This document shows, piece after piece, positions 55,152 to 63,908 of a stretch of DNA of 64,000 nt. Position 1 is the stretch's first letter. Every line of letters begins with the position of its first letter. The position numbers and the translations under genes are program-made. The notes below the pieces were generated by a model, which was given only the letters and a program-made list of their open reading frames with translations, was not told the DNA's origin and did not search any database. The DNA comes from Paenarthrobacter sp. AR 02 (GTDB lineage Bacteria; Actinomycetota; Actinomycetes; Actinomycetales; Micrococcaceae). The stretch covers positions 682,001 to 746,000 of the forward strand of contig NZ_JAJUKH010000001.1 of assembly GCF_021538675.1 (NCBI RefSeq). The letters are read 5' to 3'.

Positions 55152-55916
55152 ATGGCAGTCAATGCCTACGGGCCACCGCCGTCCCGCGGCACCGCCTCGC
55201 GCGGTGCCGCGGGCCGGCGGCCGGGCCTGCACGAACGCAACGGTCTGACAGCCCACGGGCTGGCGCTCTGGGTCAACCCGGCCGAGGGCGACGACATTGA
55301 TCCCGAAATCTGGGAACGGGCAGCCCGCCTGGTGCTGGCCCGTGCCATCAAACTTGCCCCGGAGGCGGAAGTCCGCATCTGGCCCGCCATCGGGGCAGAA
55401 CACTCCGGCGTCGGCGACACTTCCTGGGGCGGCACTCCGCAGGAAGCCGCCGACGCCGGTACCAAGTCGGCGGCGACCGTGACACTCGCGGACGCCCTCG
55501 CCGAGGCACGCAGCAGCAACCGTTCCGACGGCGACCAGTCACCGTCAGCGGGCGACAGCACCGCCGTCGAGCCCGTAACGTTGGCGAGCCGCCGCAGCCA
55601 ACTTGCGGTGGACCTCGCCGCTGAAGTAGTGCTGCTGGACGGGGAGCCGGTTTCCTTTACTGGCATGGAATACAAGCTGCTGCGCTACCTCGTGGTGAAC
55701 TGCTCCCGCGCCATTGCACGTGAAGAATTGCAACGCTTCCTGGAGTCATTTGACCTCCCGGGGGCGGCATTTCGCTCGATCGACGTTTATGTTGGAAGGG
55801 TTCGGCGGAAGCTCGGCTCTGCCCGACACACTGTCGCCACCGTCCGTGGTGGCGGCTACCAGTTCGTGCCAGGGCCTTATGCCACAGTGCGCGGACCTGC
55901 GGAATACAGCATCTGA
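55152..55916 (+). CDS. OmpR-type winged-helix regulator without receiver domain
   Basis: 254 residues from ATG at 55152; the open frame runs back into allantoinase. The last 100 residues are an OmpR/PhoB DNA-binding domain: SFTGMEYKLLRYLVVNCSRAI, FRSIDVYVGRVRRKLG, TVRGGGYQFVPG. The first 150 residues lack a receiver (no DD/D/K) and include a Gly/Ser-rich linker. It starts 10 bp after allantoinase and may regulate this or other operons; its signal is not known. Confidence 0.8.
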   Translation: MAVNAYGPPPSRGTASRGAAGRRPGLHERNGLTAHGLALWVNPAEGDDIDPEIWERAARLVLARAIKLAPEAEVRIWPAIGAEHSGVGDTSWGGTPQEAADAGTKSAATVTLADALAEARSSNRSDGDQSPSAGDSTAVEPVTLASRRSQLAVDLAAEVVLLDGEPVSFTGMEYKLLRYLVVNCSRAIAREELQRFLESFDLPGAAFRSIDVYVGRVRRKLGSARHTVATVRGGGYQFVPGPYATVRGPAEYSI

Positions 55917-56010
55917 TTTCGCTGTTCTACTTCATTGACTTCGTTCTTTGAATGATCGCTGTTGTTTGAAATGACCGCCGGTGCACACCGGTTGAATGTA
56001 AAGGATCGCC

Positions 56011-56478
56011 ATGACCCAGAAACTCCTCGTCGGAACGCAAGCACCTGATTTCGCGCTTCTCGACGCCGACGGCACCAAGGTCTCGCTGTCCGACTACCGC
56101 GGACGCAACGTCATTGTGTACTTCTACCCCAAGGCCGCCACTCCCGGCTGCACCACCGAAGCCTGCGACTTCCGTGACAACCTGGCCAGCCTGCAGGGCA
56201 AGGGCTACGAAGTCATCGGAATCTCCCCCGACGGCCCCGAGGCCCTCGCCAAGTTCACCGGCGAATTCGCGCTGACCTTCCCGCTGCTCTCCGACGAAGA
56301 CCACAAGGTTGCCCTGGCCTACGGTGCCTGGGGCGAGAAGCTGGTAGACGGCGAAATCGTCGAGGGCATCGTCCGCTCCACCGTTGTCCTGGATGGCGAA
56401 GGCACAGTCCAGCTCGCCCAGTACCAGGTTTCTGCGCAGGGCCACGTCCAGGCGCTGAAGGAAGAGCTGGGCGTCTAA
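56011..56478 (+). CDS. bcp: Peroxiredoxin, bacterioferritin comigratory protein type
   Basis: 155 residues. VGTQAPDFALLDADGTKVSL opening, YPKAATPGCTTEACDFRDN with the peroxidatic Cys followed five residues later by the resolving Cys, as in BCP of E. coli. It reduces peroxides with thioredoxin in the cytoplasm. Single gene between repeats. Confidence 0.94.
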   Translation: MTQKLLVGTQAPDFALLDADGTKVSLSDYRGRNVIVYFYPKAATPGCTTEACDFRDNLASLQGKGYEVIGISPDGPEALAKFTGEFALTFPLLSDEDHKVALAYGAWGEKLVDGEIVEGIVRSTVVLDGEGTVQLAQYQVSAQGHVQALKEELGV

Positions 56479-56485
56479 CCCTCTC

Positions 56486-56549
56486 TCACGTCCCGCCCGC
56501 TTAAGCGCGACGTTCTCTCACGTCCCGCCCGCTTGAGCCGATCGCTCAC
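56486..56549 (+). repeat. 32-bp tandem repeat, two copies, inverted relative to 62.7 kb
   Basis: Copies at 56486-56517 and 56518-56549, starting TCACGTCCCGCCCGCTT. Each is the reverse complement of the unit at 62679 with a few changes. They start 8 bp after the peroxiredoxin stop. Confidence 0.75.
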
Positions 56550-56656
56550 TCACATAACTGCACAAAATCTGTAACGCCCGCTCACCTCTGTGCGCGGGCG
56601 TTACATATGTCATGACTAAACGTGACAAATAGCCAGCAGCATTAGTTAATGGAGCC

Positions 56657-57763
56657 ATGGTCTCAACCTCGTCCCCGCGCCAAGCCGTCGTCGTCGAAGA
56701 TGACGCCGACATCCGTGGGCTCCTCGTCCTCATCCTTGAGCAGCTCGACTTCGTCGTGACCGAGGCGTCCGACGGCCTGTCCGGCGTCGAAGCCGTCCGG
56801 AACACCAACGCCGAACTGGTCACGCTGGACATCAACCTCCCCGACATCGACGGCATGGAAGTGTGCCGTCGGCTGCGGGAGTTCTCCGACGCTTATGTCC
56901 TGATGCTCACAGCCCGCGCGGACGAGATCGACCGGCTCAACGGCCTGGACACCGGCGCGGACGACTACATCAGCAAGCCCTTCAGCCCCAAGGAAGTCCA
57001 GGCCCGCATCCGCGCCCTCTTCCGCCGCGCGCGCACGCCCGCTGCGCCCGCCGAGGACCAGCGCCAAGTCGACGAACTCGAACGGGCCGCCGTCGTCCAG
57101 CAGAGCCTCCTCCCCCGGGAGACCGTCCGAGTGGAAGGGTACGACGTCGCTGGTGCCTTCCGCCCGACCCGCAGCGTGGGCGGGGACTTCTATGACTGGT
57201 ACCAGACCAGCGACGGCATGCACCTGACGTTCGCCGACGCCATGGGCAAGGGAATGGGCGCGGCCCTGATCGCAGCGACTGTCCGGGCCGTAATGCGGTC
57301 GGTGGCGGACACCCCGGCGATCGCCGATGCGTTCGGCTCGGCCAGCGCCACCATCACCTCTGACCTTGACCAGTCGGGCTCATTCGTCACCATGTTCCAC
57401 GCCCGCCTGGACAGCGCCTCCGGAAAGCTCAGCTATATCGACGCCGGTCACGGCCTTGCGCTGTACGTTCCGGCTGACGGGGCGGCTCAGCGGCTGGTCT
57501 CGGCCGGCCCGCCGGTAGGCATACTCGACGACCAGCTCTGGCCGGCCGCGGAACTTGAGCTGGAGCCCGGAGATTCCCTGGTGATCGTGAGCGACGGGGT
57601 GCTCGATGCCCACGATTCGCTGGAAGAGTTCGTGATTAACGTCGAAAAGGTCACACGCAACGGAGCTACCTCGGACGAGGTGTGCGCCGCCCTTCTGGAG
57701 CTGGCACCCGCTGCAACCGCCGAAGATGACGTGACCGCCGTCGTCGTTCGCCGTAAACGCTGA
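56657..57763 (+). CDS. Response regulator with PP2C/SpoIIE-type phosphatase domain
   Basis: 368 residues. Receiver at 1-125: VVEDDADIRGLLV, TLDINLPDIDGMEV with phospho-acceptor Asp 58, KPFSPKEV with Lys. After a coiled linker (ERAAVVQQSLLPRETVRVEG) the SpoIIE phosphatase: SVGGDFYDWYQ, DAMGKGMGAALIAATVR, YIDAGHGLALY, VSDGVLDAHDS and EDDVTAVV. It should dephosphorylate the STAS protein encoded three genes on, in response to a sensor kinase elsewhere, thus switching the RsbW-like partner. Separated by 20 bp from the glycosyltransferase. Confidence 0.92.
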   Translation: MVSTSSPRQAVVVEDDADIRGLLVLILEQLDFVVTEASDGLSGVEAVRNTNAELVTLDINLPDIDGMEVCRRLREFSDAYVLMLTARADEIDRLNGLDTGADDYISKPFSPKEVQARIRALFRRARTPAAPAEDQRQVDELERAAVVQQSLLPRETVRVEGYDVAGAFRPTRSVGGDFYDWYQTSDGMHLTFADAMGKGMGAALIAATVRAVMRSVADTPAIADAFGSASATITSDLDQSGSFVTMFHARLDSASGKLSYIDAGHGLALYVPADGAAQRLVSAGPPVGILDDQLWPAAELELEPGDSLVIVSDGVLDAHDSLEEFVINVEKVTRNGATSDEVCAALLELAPAATAEDDVTAVVVRRKR

Positions 57764-57783
57764 GCCACAGAAAAGGGGGGATT

Positions 57784-59760
57784 TTGACACGTTTCTGGAC
57801 CCGGCTGCTGGTTGTCCTCACGGTCATTTTGGGCGTCAACTACGTGGCGTGGCGTTGGTACGCATCACTGAACTGGGATGCGTGGTGGATCGCCGTTCCG
57901 CTGGTCATCGCTGAAACGTACAGCCTGATCGATGTGATGCTCTTCGGCCTCACGGTGTGGAACCTCAAGATCCGCAAACCGCCACCCACGGCACCCGCCG
58001 ACGCCACAGTGGACGTCTTCATCACCACCTACAACGAACCGCTGGACCTGGTCCTGACCACAGCCCTGGCAGCTAAGGACATCAGCTGGCCGCACAGCAC
58101 CTGGATCCTCGACGACGGCAACCGCCCAGAGATGCGCGAACTCGCCGACACCCACGGGATCGGCTACGTGACGCGCGGTGCGGATTGGACCCCTGACATG
58201 CCGCGGCACGCCAAAGCAGGAAACCTGAACAATGCGCTCATGGTCACCTCGGGCGAGTACCTGCTGATCCTCGACGCCGACCAGATCCCGGAACCGGACA
58301 TCCTGGACAAGACGCTGGGCTACTTCAACGATGACCGGGTGGCGCTGGTCCAGACGCCGCAGTACTTCATAAACGTCCCCGCCGACGATCCCCTGGGCAG
58401 TCAGGCACCCCTGTTCTACGGCCCCATCCAACAGGGCAAGGACGGCTGGAACGCGGCCTTCTTCTGCGGCTCCAACGCGATCCTGCGCCGCGAAGCCCTG
58501 ATGCAGCTGGGATTGGTGGGTTACGTCAAAGCCACGGAGAAGAGTGTCCGGCGGGCATTGAGCGCCTCCAAGCAGGCCATCAAGAAGGCCCGGCGCTCGG
58601 AGGAGGCCCGTAACCCGCTGGTGGAGCAGATGCTCAACGAGGTGGAGGCCGCCACCACGGCAGCCCAACAGGAACTTGACGCGCGGGTGTCCCTCAGCGA
58701 GATCACCTACCGTGTGCGACGCAAAGTGGACGACGCCGTTCGCACCCTGGTCGCCGCGGACTTCTCCGCACTGCAGTCCGACCTCGAAGAAATCGCGGCG
58801 ATGGAACTTGCCCACGTCGGCGAAGGTGGCGTCACCACTGTGGCGACTGACGCCGTCGACCGCATGTCCGGGCGCGACTGGTCGCCCTTGGGCGCGCTCG
58901 AATCGGTCCACGCCGTCCTGGAAGCCATCTCCGTGGAACGCACCGATGAAGCCCAGCCGATCATGCCGCTGGCAACCATCTCGGTCACCGAGGACATGGC
59001 TACGGCAATGCGCATCCACGGGCTCGGCTGGAAGAGCGTGTACCACCACGAAATCCTGGCCAACGGCCTCGCGCCCGAGGACCTCAAAACCATGCTCACC
59101 CAGCGACTCCGCTGGGCACAGGGCACCATGCAAGTCCTGCTTCGCGAAAACCCGCTGGTGCAACGGCGCTTGTCCTGGGGCCAGCGACTCATGTACTTCT
59201 CCACCATGTGGACCTATCTCAGCGGGTTCGCGGCCGTGGTCTACTTCGCCGCGCCCATCATCTACCTGACGCTCGGCATCCTCCCCGTGAGCAGCCTCAG
59301 CTGGGACTTCTTTATTCGCTTCATCCCGTTCATGGTGGTCAACCAGCTCCTGTTTGTGGTGGCCGGGCACGGGATCCCCACCTGGCGCGGGCAGCAGTAC
59401 AGCCTTGCGCTGTTCCCCACGTGGATCAAGGCATGCACGACGGCGGCCCGCAACGTTTGGTTCGGACGTCCCCTCGGGTTCGCGGTCACCCCCAAAGCAC
59501 GCCAGAGCGGCGGACCGAGTTGGAGCCTCATCCGCCCGCAGATCACGGTGGCTGTCCTGTTGGCTGTGGCGATGGTGGTCGGTATCGCCCGCCTGCTGAC
59601 CGGGCTTTCCGAACCGTTGGGAACCCTGGTGAACGTGGCGTGGGTAGCGTTCGACCTGGTTGTCCTGAGCGTGCTGGTCAAGGCAGTTTTGTACAAGGGT
59701 TTCGTGCCTGAGGATGTTGGGCCCAAGCGCCCGGAGGAAAGGAATGCAGATGCAGTTTAG
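57784..59760 (+). CDS. BcsA-like membrane glycosyltransferase (GT2) with a helical insertion
   Basis: 658 residues from a TTG behind AAAAGGGGGG. GT2 motifs: DVFITTYNEPLDL, LILDADQIPEPD (164-166), FFCGSNAILRR (230) and, after the insertion, VTEDMATAMR (402-404) and QRLRWAQG (440-444). Membrane helices flank these. Between residues about 250 and 398 there is a charged helical stretch (KATEKSVRRALSASKQAIKK) not found in BcsA. It probably makes or exports a glucan or other polysaccharide. Being in a partner-switching operon, its activity may be controlled by the STAS/kinase pair; the insertion could be the contact. No PilZ domain at the end. Confidence 0.88.
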   Translation: MTRFWTRLLVVLTVILGVNYVAWRWYASLNWDAWWIAVPLVIAETYSLIDVMLFGLTVWNLKIRKPPPTAPADATVDVFITTYNEPLDLVLTTALAAKDISWPHSTWILDDGNRPEMRELADTHGIGYVTRGADWTPDMPRHAKAGNLNNALMVTSGEYLLILDADQIPEPDILDKTLGYFNDDRVALVQTPQYFINVPADDPLGSQAPLFYGPIQQGKDGWNAAFFCGSNAILRREALMQLGLVGYVKATEKSVRRALSASKQAIKKARRSEEARNPLVEQMLNEVEAATTAAQQELDARVSLSEITYRVRRKVDDAVRTLVAADFSALQSDLEEIAAMELAHVGEGGVTTVATDAVDRMSGRDWSPLGALESVHAVLEAISVERTDEAQPIMPLATISVTEDMATAMRIHGLGWKSVYHHEILANGLAPEDLKTMLTQRLRWAQGTMQVLLRENPLVQRRLSWGQRLMYFSTMWTYLSGFAAVVYFAAPIIYLTLGILPVSSLSWDFFIRFIPFMVVNQLLFVVAGHGIPTWRGQQYSLALFPTWIKACTTAARNVWFGRPLGFAVTPKARQSGGPSWSLIRPQITVAVLLAVAMVVGIARLLTGLSEPLGTLVNVAWVAFDLVVLSVLVKAVLYKGFVPEDVGPKRPEERNADAV

Positions 59761-60082
59761 CTATGAGGTCAAGGACACCTACGCGGAAGTGAAGAGCGTT
59801 GGGCGCTTGAACATGGTGGCCGCGCCCAAACTCCGCGAGGTAGTGAACGAGGTTGTGGCCGGTGGCTCCAACCGCGTGGTGGTGAACCTGGCCGAGACCA
59901 ACTTCATGGACTCGTCCGGGCTGGGCGCACTGATCGGTTGCCTCAAAGCAGCACGCCAGGCCGGCGGCGACCTGCGCATCGCCGCAGTTCAGCCGCAGGT
60001 GAAGATGGTCCTCGAGTTGACCAACATGGACCGCGTGCTCACGGCCTACCCTTCGGCTGAGGAAGCATTCGGCGATGACTGA
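59744..60082 (+). CDS. STAS-domain anti-sigma antagonist
   Basis: 112 residues from MQMQFSYEV at 59744 behind GGAAAGG; ends overlap both neighbours. NFMDSSGLGALIGCLKAAR is the phospho-Ser site of SpoIIAA-like proteins. Substrate of the RsbW-like kinase and of the phosphatase. Confidence 0.9.
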   Translation: MQMQFSYEVKDTYAEVKSVGRLNMVAAPKLREVVNEVVAGGSNRVVVNLAETNFMDSSGLGALIGCLKAARQAGGDLRIAAVQPQVKMVLELTNMDRVLTAYPSAEEAFGDD

Positions 60083-60494
60083 CGTGATCGCCCGCCGGGG
60101 GTTCCACGGGCCTTCCACCGGGGAAGCAATCGAGTCCATCCACAACGAACTGGATGCCTTGTGGGACGATGCTTCCTTCGTGCCCGATATGGACCGGATG
60201 ACTTTCGCGACCGCCGTGATCGAAGCCGCCGCCAACATTGTGCAGCACGCGTTGCCGGCGGCAGAGAAGCCTGTGGAGATCGACGTCGACATCAGCGTCC
60301 GTCCCAGCCGACTGGTGGCCAGGGTGAGCGCCTTCAACGCCCGCGAGCCGTTCGCCGACGACATGCAGGCGTCCATGCCGGATTCTGAGGCGGAGTCCGG
60401 GCGGGGGCTGGCATTGATCGAGGCACTGGTGACCACGGTGACGTTCGAGCGCCAGGACGGCACCAACACCTGGATCCTGACCCGCAACACCTGA
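60075..60494 (+). CDS. RsbW-like anti-sigma kinase (HATPase_c)
   Basis: 139 residues. TFATAVIEAAANIVQHALP is the N box and ESGRGLALIEALV the G1/G2 region. It phosphorylates the STAS protein and binds a partner, which is normally a sigma factor; none lies here, so the target may be the glycosyltransferase or a distant sigma. Overlaps the STAS gene by 8 bp. Confidence 0.9.
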   Translation: MTDVIARRGFHGPSTGEAIESIHNELDALWDDASFVPDMDRMTFATAVIEAAANIVQHALPAAEKPVEIDVDISVRPSRLVARVSAFNAREPFADDMQASMPDSEAESGRGLALIEALVTTVTFERQDGTNTWILTRNT

Positions 60495-60580
60495 CCCTCC
60501 CTCACATCCCACCCCCTTCAACCCAACCCTCACTCACACCCCACCCCCTTCAACCCAACCCTCACTCACACCCCACCCCC
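60494..60580 (+). repeat. 32-bp tandem repeat, 2.7 copies
   Basis: Copies at 60494-60525, 60526-60557 and a partial at 60558-60580. Unit is ACCCTCACTCACACCCCACC and then CCCTTCAACCCA; when rotated it aligns with the unit at 56486 (TCAC, CCC, CTT and CTCAC blocks). It starts at the stop codon of the kinase gene. Confidence 0.75.
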
Positions 60581-60680
60581 GAAGCCGTCGGAGGGGTGTT
60601 CTGCCCATCGCCGCCGGAAGGCATGTGTGACACCATTCGGTGAGTACCGCCGTCGAGCGTTTTATGAAGTTGGGGGAACC

Positions 60681-61232
60681 ATGCGCAGGACCGCGCAGCG
60701 AAACTTGCAGCTGGCAGCTGCGCTTTTGGGGTGCGCGGCGGCATTGTCCAGCTGCGCCGCAACCCCGGACGGCCCCACCCGGAAACCGAGCTCTGCGCCG
60801 CCGGTCACGGCCGCGCCGGCATCGCTCGCGGAGAGCACCATCAAGTACGACGCCCTGACCAAAGAGCTCGTCGAGGCCTTGGAAGCCAAAATGCCCGGCC
60901 TCACGTGGGCCCCGGACGATCCCTCCAGCGTGACGAACAGCAAAGACGGCACGTGCATCTTCCATCCGCAAAGTTTGAAAAGCAGCGCGGACATCGTGGA
61001 GCCGTCCAAAAACTTCGAGGCTGTTTTCGACGCGGCGGACCCCGTCCTGGAAAAGTACGGCTTCCCGGCATTCGGCGGAACTGACCCCGTTCCGGGTGGC
61101 TGGGTGGTGGCCCGCAGCACCGACGGCACTGGCGCGACCATCACCATCGAATCGAAGAGCCCCGCCTTCCTGAGCATGACGGTCCCGGTCACGGCCGAAA
61201 GTTGTGCCGGCACGGCCACCCCCACGGGCTGA
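60681..61232 (+). CDS. Putative lipoprotein
   Basis: 183 residues from ATG at 60681 behind GGGGGAA. Signal with basic MRRTAQRN, hydrophobic LAAALLGCAAA and lipobox ALSSC, then a Pro/Ala/Thr-rich linker and a domain of about 130 residues with one disulfide candidate (GTCIF and ESCAG). No family known. It is just upstream of the WXG100-calpain gene, so it may accompany it on the cell surface. Confidence 0.75.
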   Translation: MRRTAQRNLQLAAALLGCAAALSSCAATPDGPTRKPSSAPPVTAAPASLAESTIKYDALTKELVEALEAKMPGLTWAPDDPSSVTNSKDGTCIFHPQSLKSSADIVEPSKNFEAVFDAADPVLEKYGFPAFGGTDPVPGGWVVARSTDGTGATITIESKSPAFLSMTVPVTAESCAGTATPTG

Positions 61233-61320
61233 CAGGGAAGTTCTATCCATCGCGTCCGGCGGGCCACACGGTTACGGTGACCTTGGCTTCATGGCCACAA
61301 CATTCAAGGGGGACGGGACA

Positions 61321-62406
61321 ATGCCGGGATTCTACGGTGCTGATGTTGAACAGTTGCGGACATTGGCCAAAACCATGTCCCGGCACTCCGAGCGAATGAC
61401 CTCGCTGTCCCAGGAACTGGGAAGCCTCATCGCCAACGCCCGCTGGGACGGCAAGGATGCTGCGATATTCCGGGCGTCGTGGAACTCCGAGCACCGGCCC
61501 ATGCTGGTGAGGATCTCCGCCGAGCTACGGGACCAGGCCACGGAATTGGCCCGGAACGCGGACGAGCAGGACAAGTCCAGCTCGGGATCTTCGGGCTCCG
61601 ATCGTTCCGGGCGGGGCGACTCCAACCCACCCGGCGACCCCGGGCCCCTGAACCCGGACACGGCCGACGTCGATGTTCCCGGCGATGTTCGCAAAGACCC
61701 CGACGCCGGCAACCCCAGTGATATCCGCCAGGGCCAGATCGGTGATTGCTGGCTGCTGGCCGGGATGGGTTCGGTGGCCCAGGAATTGGAACGCCAAAGC
61801 AAATTGGATGAGTTCCTGGAATCGCATATGCGTCCCGTCGGCGACCCGCCAACGCACTGGGTGGTCACCCTTTATGAGGACGGCGAACCCGTGGAGGTGA
61901 CTGTGGAGGCCAAGTCCACGGAGGGCGGCGTGCGCGGCGCGGACGGTGAGCCGAACTGGTTGTCCATCTACGAACGCGCTGCCGCTGAGCATCGGGGCGG
62001 ATCCTACGATGACATCGACGGCGGCTACAGCAACGAAGCCATGGAGCTGATGACCGGAAAGTCCGCGGATAAGGACGGGGAGCTGAACCTGGACGACATC
62101 GAGGACAAACTTTCGGACGGCAAAGCGGTCTCCGTAGGCACCGAAGATGTGAAAGACGACGACTTCGACTGGTTCTGGGAATCTGAAGAGGTCAACCGCA
62201 CAGATGTGGTCCCCAACCACGCGTACATGGTGGTGGATGTGAAAACCAACGACGACGGCCAGAAGGTCATCGTGCTGGCCAACCCATGGGGGCCTTCAGG
62301 CGGTTACATGGAGGGCGATAGCGACCACAAGTCCGGGACGCTGGAACTGACCGAAGATGAGTACAAGGAAAACTTCGATTCCGTGTACTCCGTGGATGTG
62401 AAATAG
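61321..62406 (+). CDS. WXG100-calpain fusion protein (T7SS effector-like)
   Basis: 361 residues from ATG at 61321 with GGGGGA upstream; the frame is open to 61204. Residues 1-85 are two helices with the RWDG turn at 41-44 (WXG100). A Ser/Gly/Pro linker follows, then a calpain-type protease domain: QGQIGDCWLLAGM with Cys 143, VVPNHAYMVV with His 300 and ANPWGPSGG with Asn 321, the C2 triad in the right order. A type VII secretion system would export it; the toxin or processing role is inferred. Followed at 2 bp by a small protein gene that might be an antidote. Confidence 0.85.
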   Translation: MPGFYGADVEQLRTLAKTMSRHSERMTSLSQELGSLIANARWDGKDAAIFRASWNSEHRPMLVRISAELRDQATELARNADEQDKSSSGSSGSDRSGRGDSNPPGDPGPLNPDTADVDVPGDVRKDPDAGNPSDIRQGQIGDCWLLAGMGSVAQELERQSKLDEFLESHMRPVGDPPTHWVVTLYEDGEPVEVTVEAKSTEGGVRGADGEPNWLSIYERAAAEHRGGSYDDIDGGYSNEAMELMTGKSADKDGELNLDDIEDKLSDGKAVSVGTEDVKDDDFDWFWESEEVNRTDVVPNHAYMVVDVKTNDDGQKVIVLANPWGPSGGYMEGDSDHKSGTLELTEDEYKENFDSVYSVDVK

Positions 62407-62408
62407 GG

Positions 62409-62678
62409 ATGACCATGGAACAGCTGGTAACCGTGAAGCAAGGAATGCAGCCCACCTTCGACGGCGTGCATGTAGGCGTGGTGAAGATCGGCATCGCGGA
62501 AGGAGCTCCTGCCGTGCAGTTCTGGATCCGGACGGCAGAGGAGGAACGGAAGCAGGCCTTCCGGGAGGGCCAGTCCGTCACCCTGCCCGGCGCGGGGATC
62601 CTCACCGTCACCGGGATCCAGCCCGACGACGACTCGGCCCTCGCCTCGGTGACGTTGAAGTACGACGCCGGGACGTAA
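62409..62678 (+). CDS. Small protein next to the WXG100-calpain gene
   Basis: 89 residues, no signal or membrane part, beta-rich (GVVKIGIAEGAPAVQFWI, VTGIQPDDDSALASVTLKY). No family assigned. Two bp after the calpain gene with AGGGATGACC at its start; an inhibitor or immunity protein, or a chaperone, is possible. Its end (ACGCCGGGACGTAA) resembles the repeat that follows, so the repeat may have supplied the stop codon. Confidence 0.6.
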   Translation: MTMEQLVTVKQGMQPTFDGVHVGVVKIGIAEGAPAVQFWIRTAEEERKQAFREGQSVTLPGAGILTVTGIQPDDDSALASVTLKYDAGT

Positions 62679-62816
62679 GAGAGCGTCACCCCCAAACAGG
62701 CGGGACGTGAGCGAGCGTCACGCCCAAACAGTCGGGACGTGAGAGAGCGTTACCCCCAAACAGGCGGGATGTGAGAGAGCGTTACCCCCAAGCAGGCGGG
62801 ACGTGAGAGAGCGTCA
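62679..62816 (+). repeat. 32-bp tandem repeat, four copies and a part
   Basis: Copies begin at 62679, 62711, 62743 and 62775 with a partial one at 62807. Unit GAGAGCGTCACCCCCAAACA then GGCGGGACGTGA, two to four differences between copies. The last partial copy gives the TCA that is the stop codon of the aminotransferase on the minus strand. Spacers are absent, so it is no CRISPR. Confidence 0.85.
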
Positions 62817-63908
62817 GGCTTTGGCGAGGGCCTCTTTCAGGGCGCCCAGCACCAGTGTCACCGACGCACTGTTGGCGTTGGGGCCCATCATGCCGATCCG
62901 CCACACCGTGTCCGCGTATTCCCCCACCCCAGAGCCAATTTCCATGCTGAAGTGCTTCAAAAGGTAGGCGCGCACGGCAGCCGAGTTCACGCCGTCGGGC
63001 ACTTTGACGGTGGTGAGGCTCGGCAACCGGGAACCTTCGGCGGCGAACAGTTCCAGCCCCATCTCCTGCAGCCCGTTCTGCAACGCGTCACCAGCGGCGC
63101 GATGCCGGGCCTGAACAACGTCCAGCCCTTCGGCGAGGATGCGGTCCAATGCAGCTTCCAGGCCGGCGATCATGGTGACCGGCGCTGTGTGGTGGTAGGT
63201 CCGGGCACCGCTGGCCGCGCCGACGTAGCCACCGAGCAGCCCAATATCGAGGTACCAGGAACGCGGATCCTTGACGCGGCGTTCGAACGCGCGGTCGGAC
63301 ACCGTGAACGGCGACAATCCCGGCGGGACGCCTAAGCACTTCTGCGTGCCCGCGTATCCGACGTCGATCCCCCAGTCGTCTGCCAGGAGCTCCAACCCAC
63401 CGATCGATGTGACGGCGTCCGTAATCAGGAGAGCGTCGCCCTTTCCGGCACCGAGGGCGGCGATGTCGGAGATCACGCCTACGGACGTCTCTGCGTGGAC
63501 CGCCGCGATCACTTTCGGATGAGGGTGTGCCGAGAGGACCCTGTCAGCATCGATGGGCTGCCCCCATTCGTGATCGACGCGGACCACTGTTGCCCCGCAT
63601 CGTCGGGCGACCTCACACATCCGCGCCCCGAAAAGGCCGTTGACAGCGATCACTGCCACGTCGCCGTCGGACACGGTGTTCACGAAAGCCGCTTCCATCC
63701 CGCCAGAACCAGTAGCGCTCAATGGCAGCGTTCGCGCATTGGTGGTCCCCCACACTGTACGGAGGCCCTCGCAGGTGTGGTCCAGACGCTCGATGAACAC
63801 TGGGTCCAGGTGGCCTAGCACGGGGTACGCCAAGGCGGCCATGGCTTCGGGGTAGCAATTGCTCGGGCCGGGACCGAACAGGAACCTGGACGTCAGAATG
63901 TCTGGCAT
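62814..63908 (-). CDS. Class V aminotransferase, alanine/serine-glyoxylate type
   Basis: 364 residues from MPDILTSRFLFGPGPSN at 63908 behind GGAG. AVHAETSVGVISDIAALG, LITDAVTSIGGLELLADDWGIDV and YAGTQKCLGVPPGLSP (PLP Lys) are the class V blocks of AGT/PucG proteins. It would move an amino group to glyoxylate (or take it from ureidoglycine), linking to the allantoin genes at 48.9-55 kb. Reads opposite; its stop is in the repeat. The 92 bp to the window end holds nothing seen. Confidence 0.85.
   Translation of the reverse strand: MPDILTSRFLFGPGPSNCYPEAMAALAYPVLGHLDPVFIERLDHTCEGLRTVWGTTNARTLPLSATGSGGMEAAFVNTVSDGDVAVIAVNGLFGARMCEVARRCGATVVRVDHEWGQPIDADRVLSAHPHPKVIAAVHAETSVGVISDIAALGAGKGDALLITDAVTSIGGLELLADDWGIDVGYAGTQKCLGVPPGLSPFTVSDRAFERRVKDPRSWYLDIGLLGGYVGAASGARTYHHTAPVTMIAGLEAALDRILAEGLDVVQARHRAAGDALQNGLQEMGLELFAAEGSRLPSLTTVKVPDGVNSAAVRAYLLKHFSMEIGSGVGEYADTVWRIGMMGPNANSASVTLVLGALKEALAKA

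Noticed and set aside
57865..59370. 501-codon frame on the minus strand
   Set aside because: Antisense shadow of the glycosyltransferase in GC-rich DNA; His/Gly/Arg-rich composition without motifs.
62679..62816. CRISPR-like array
   Set aside because: Units are joined directly with no spacers and no cas genes are near; it is a tandem repeat.
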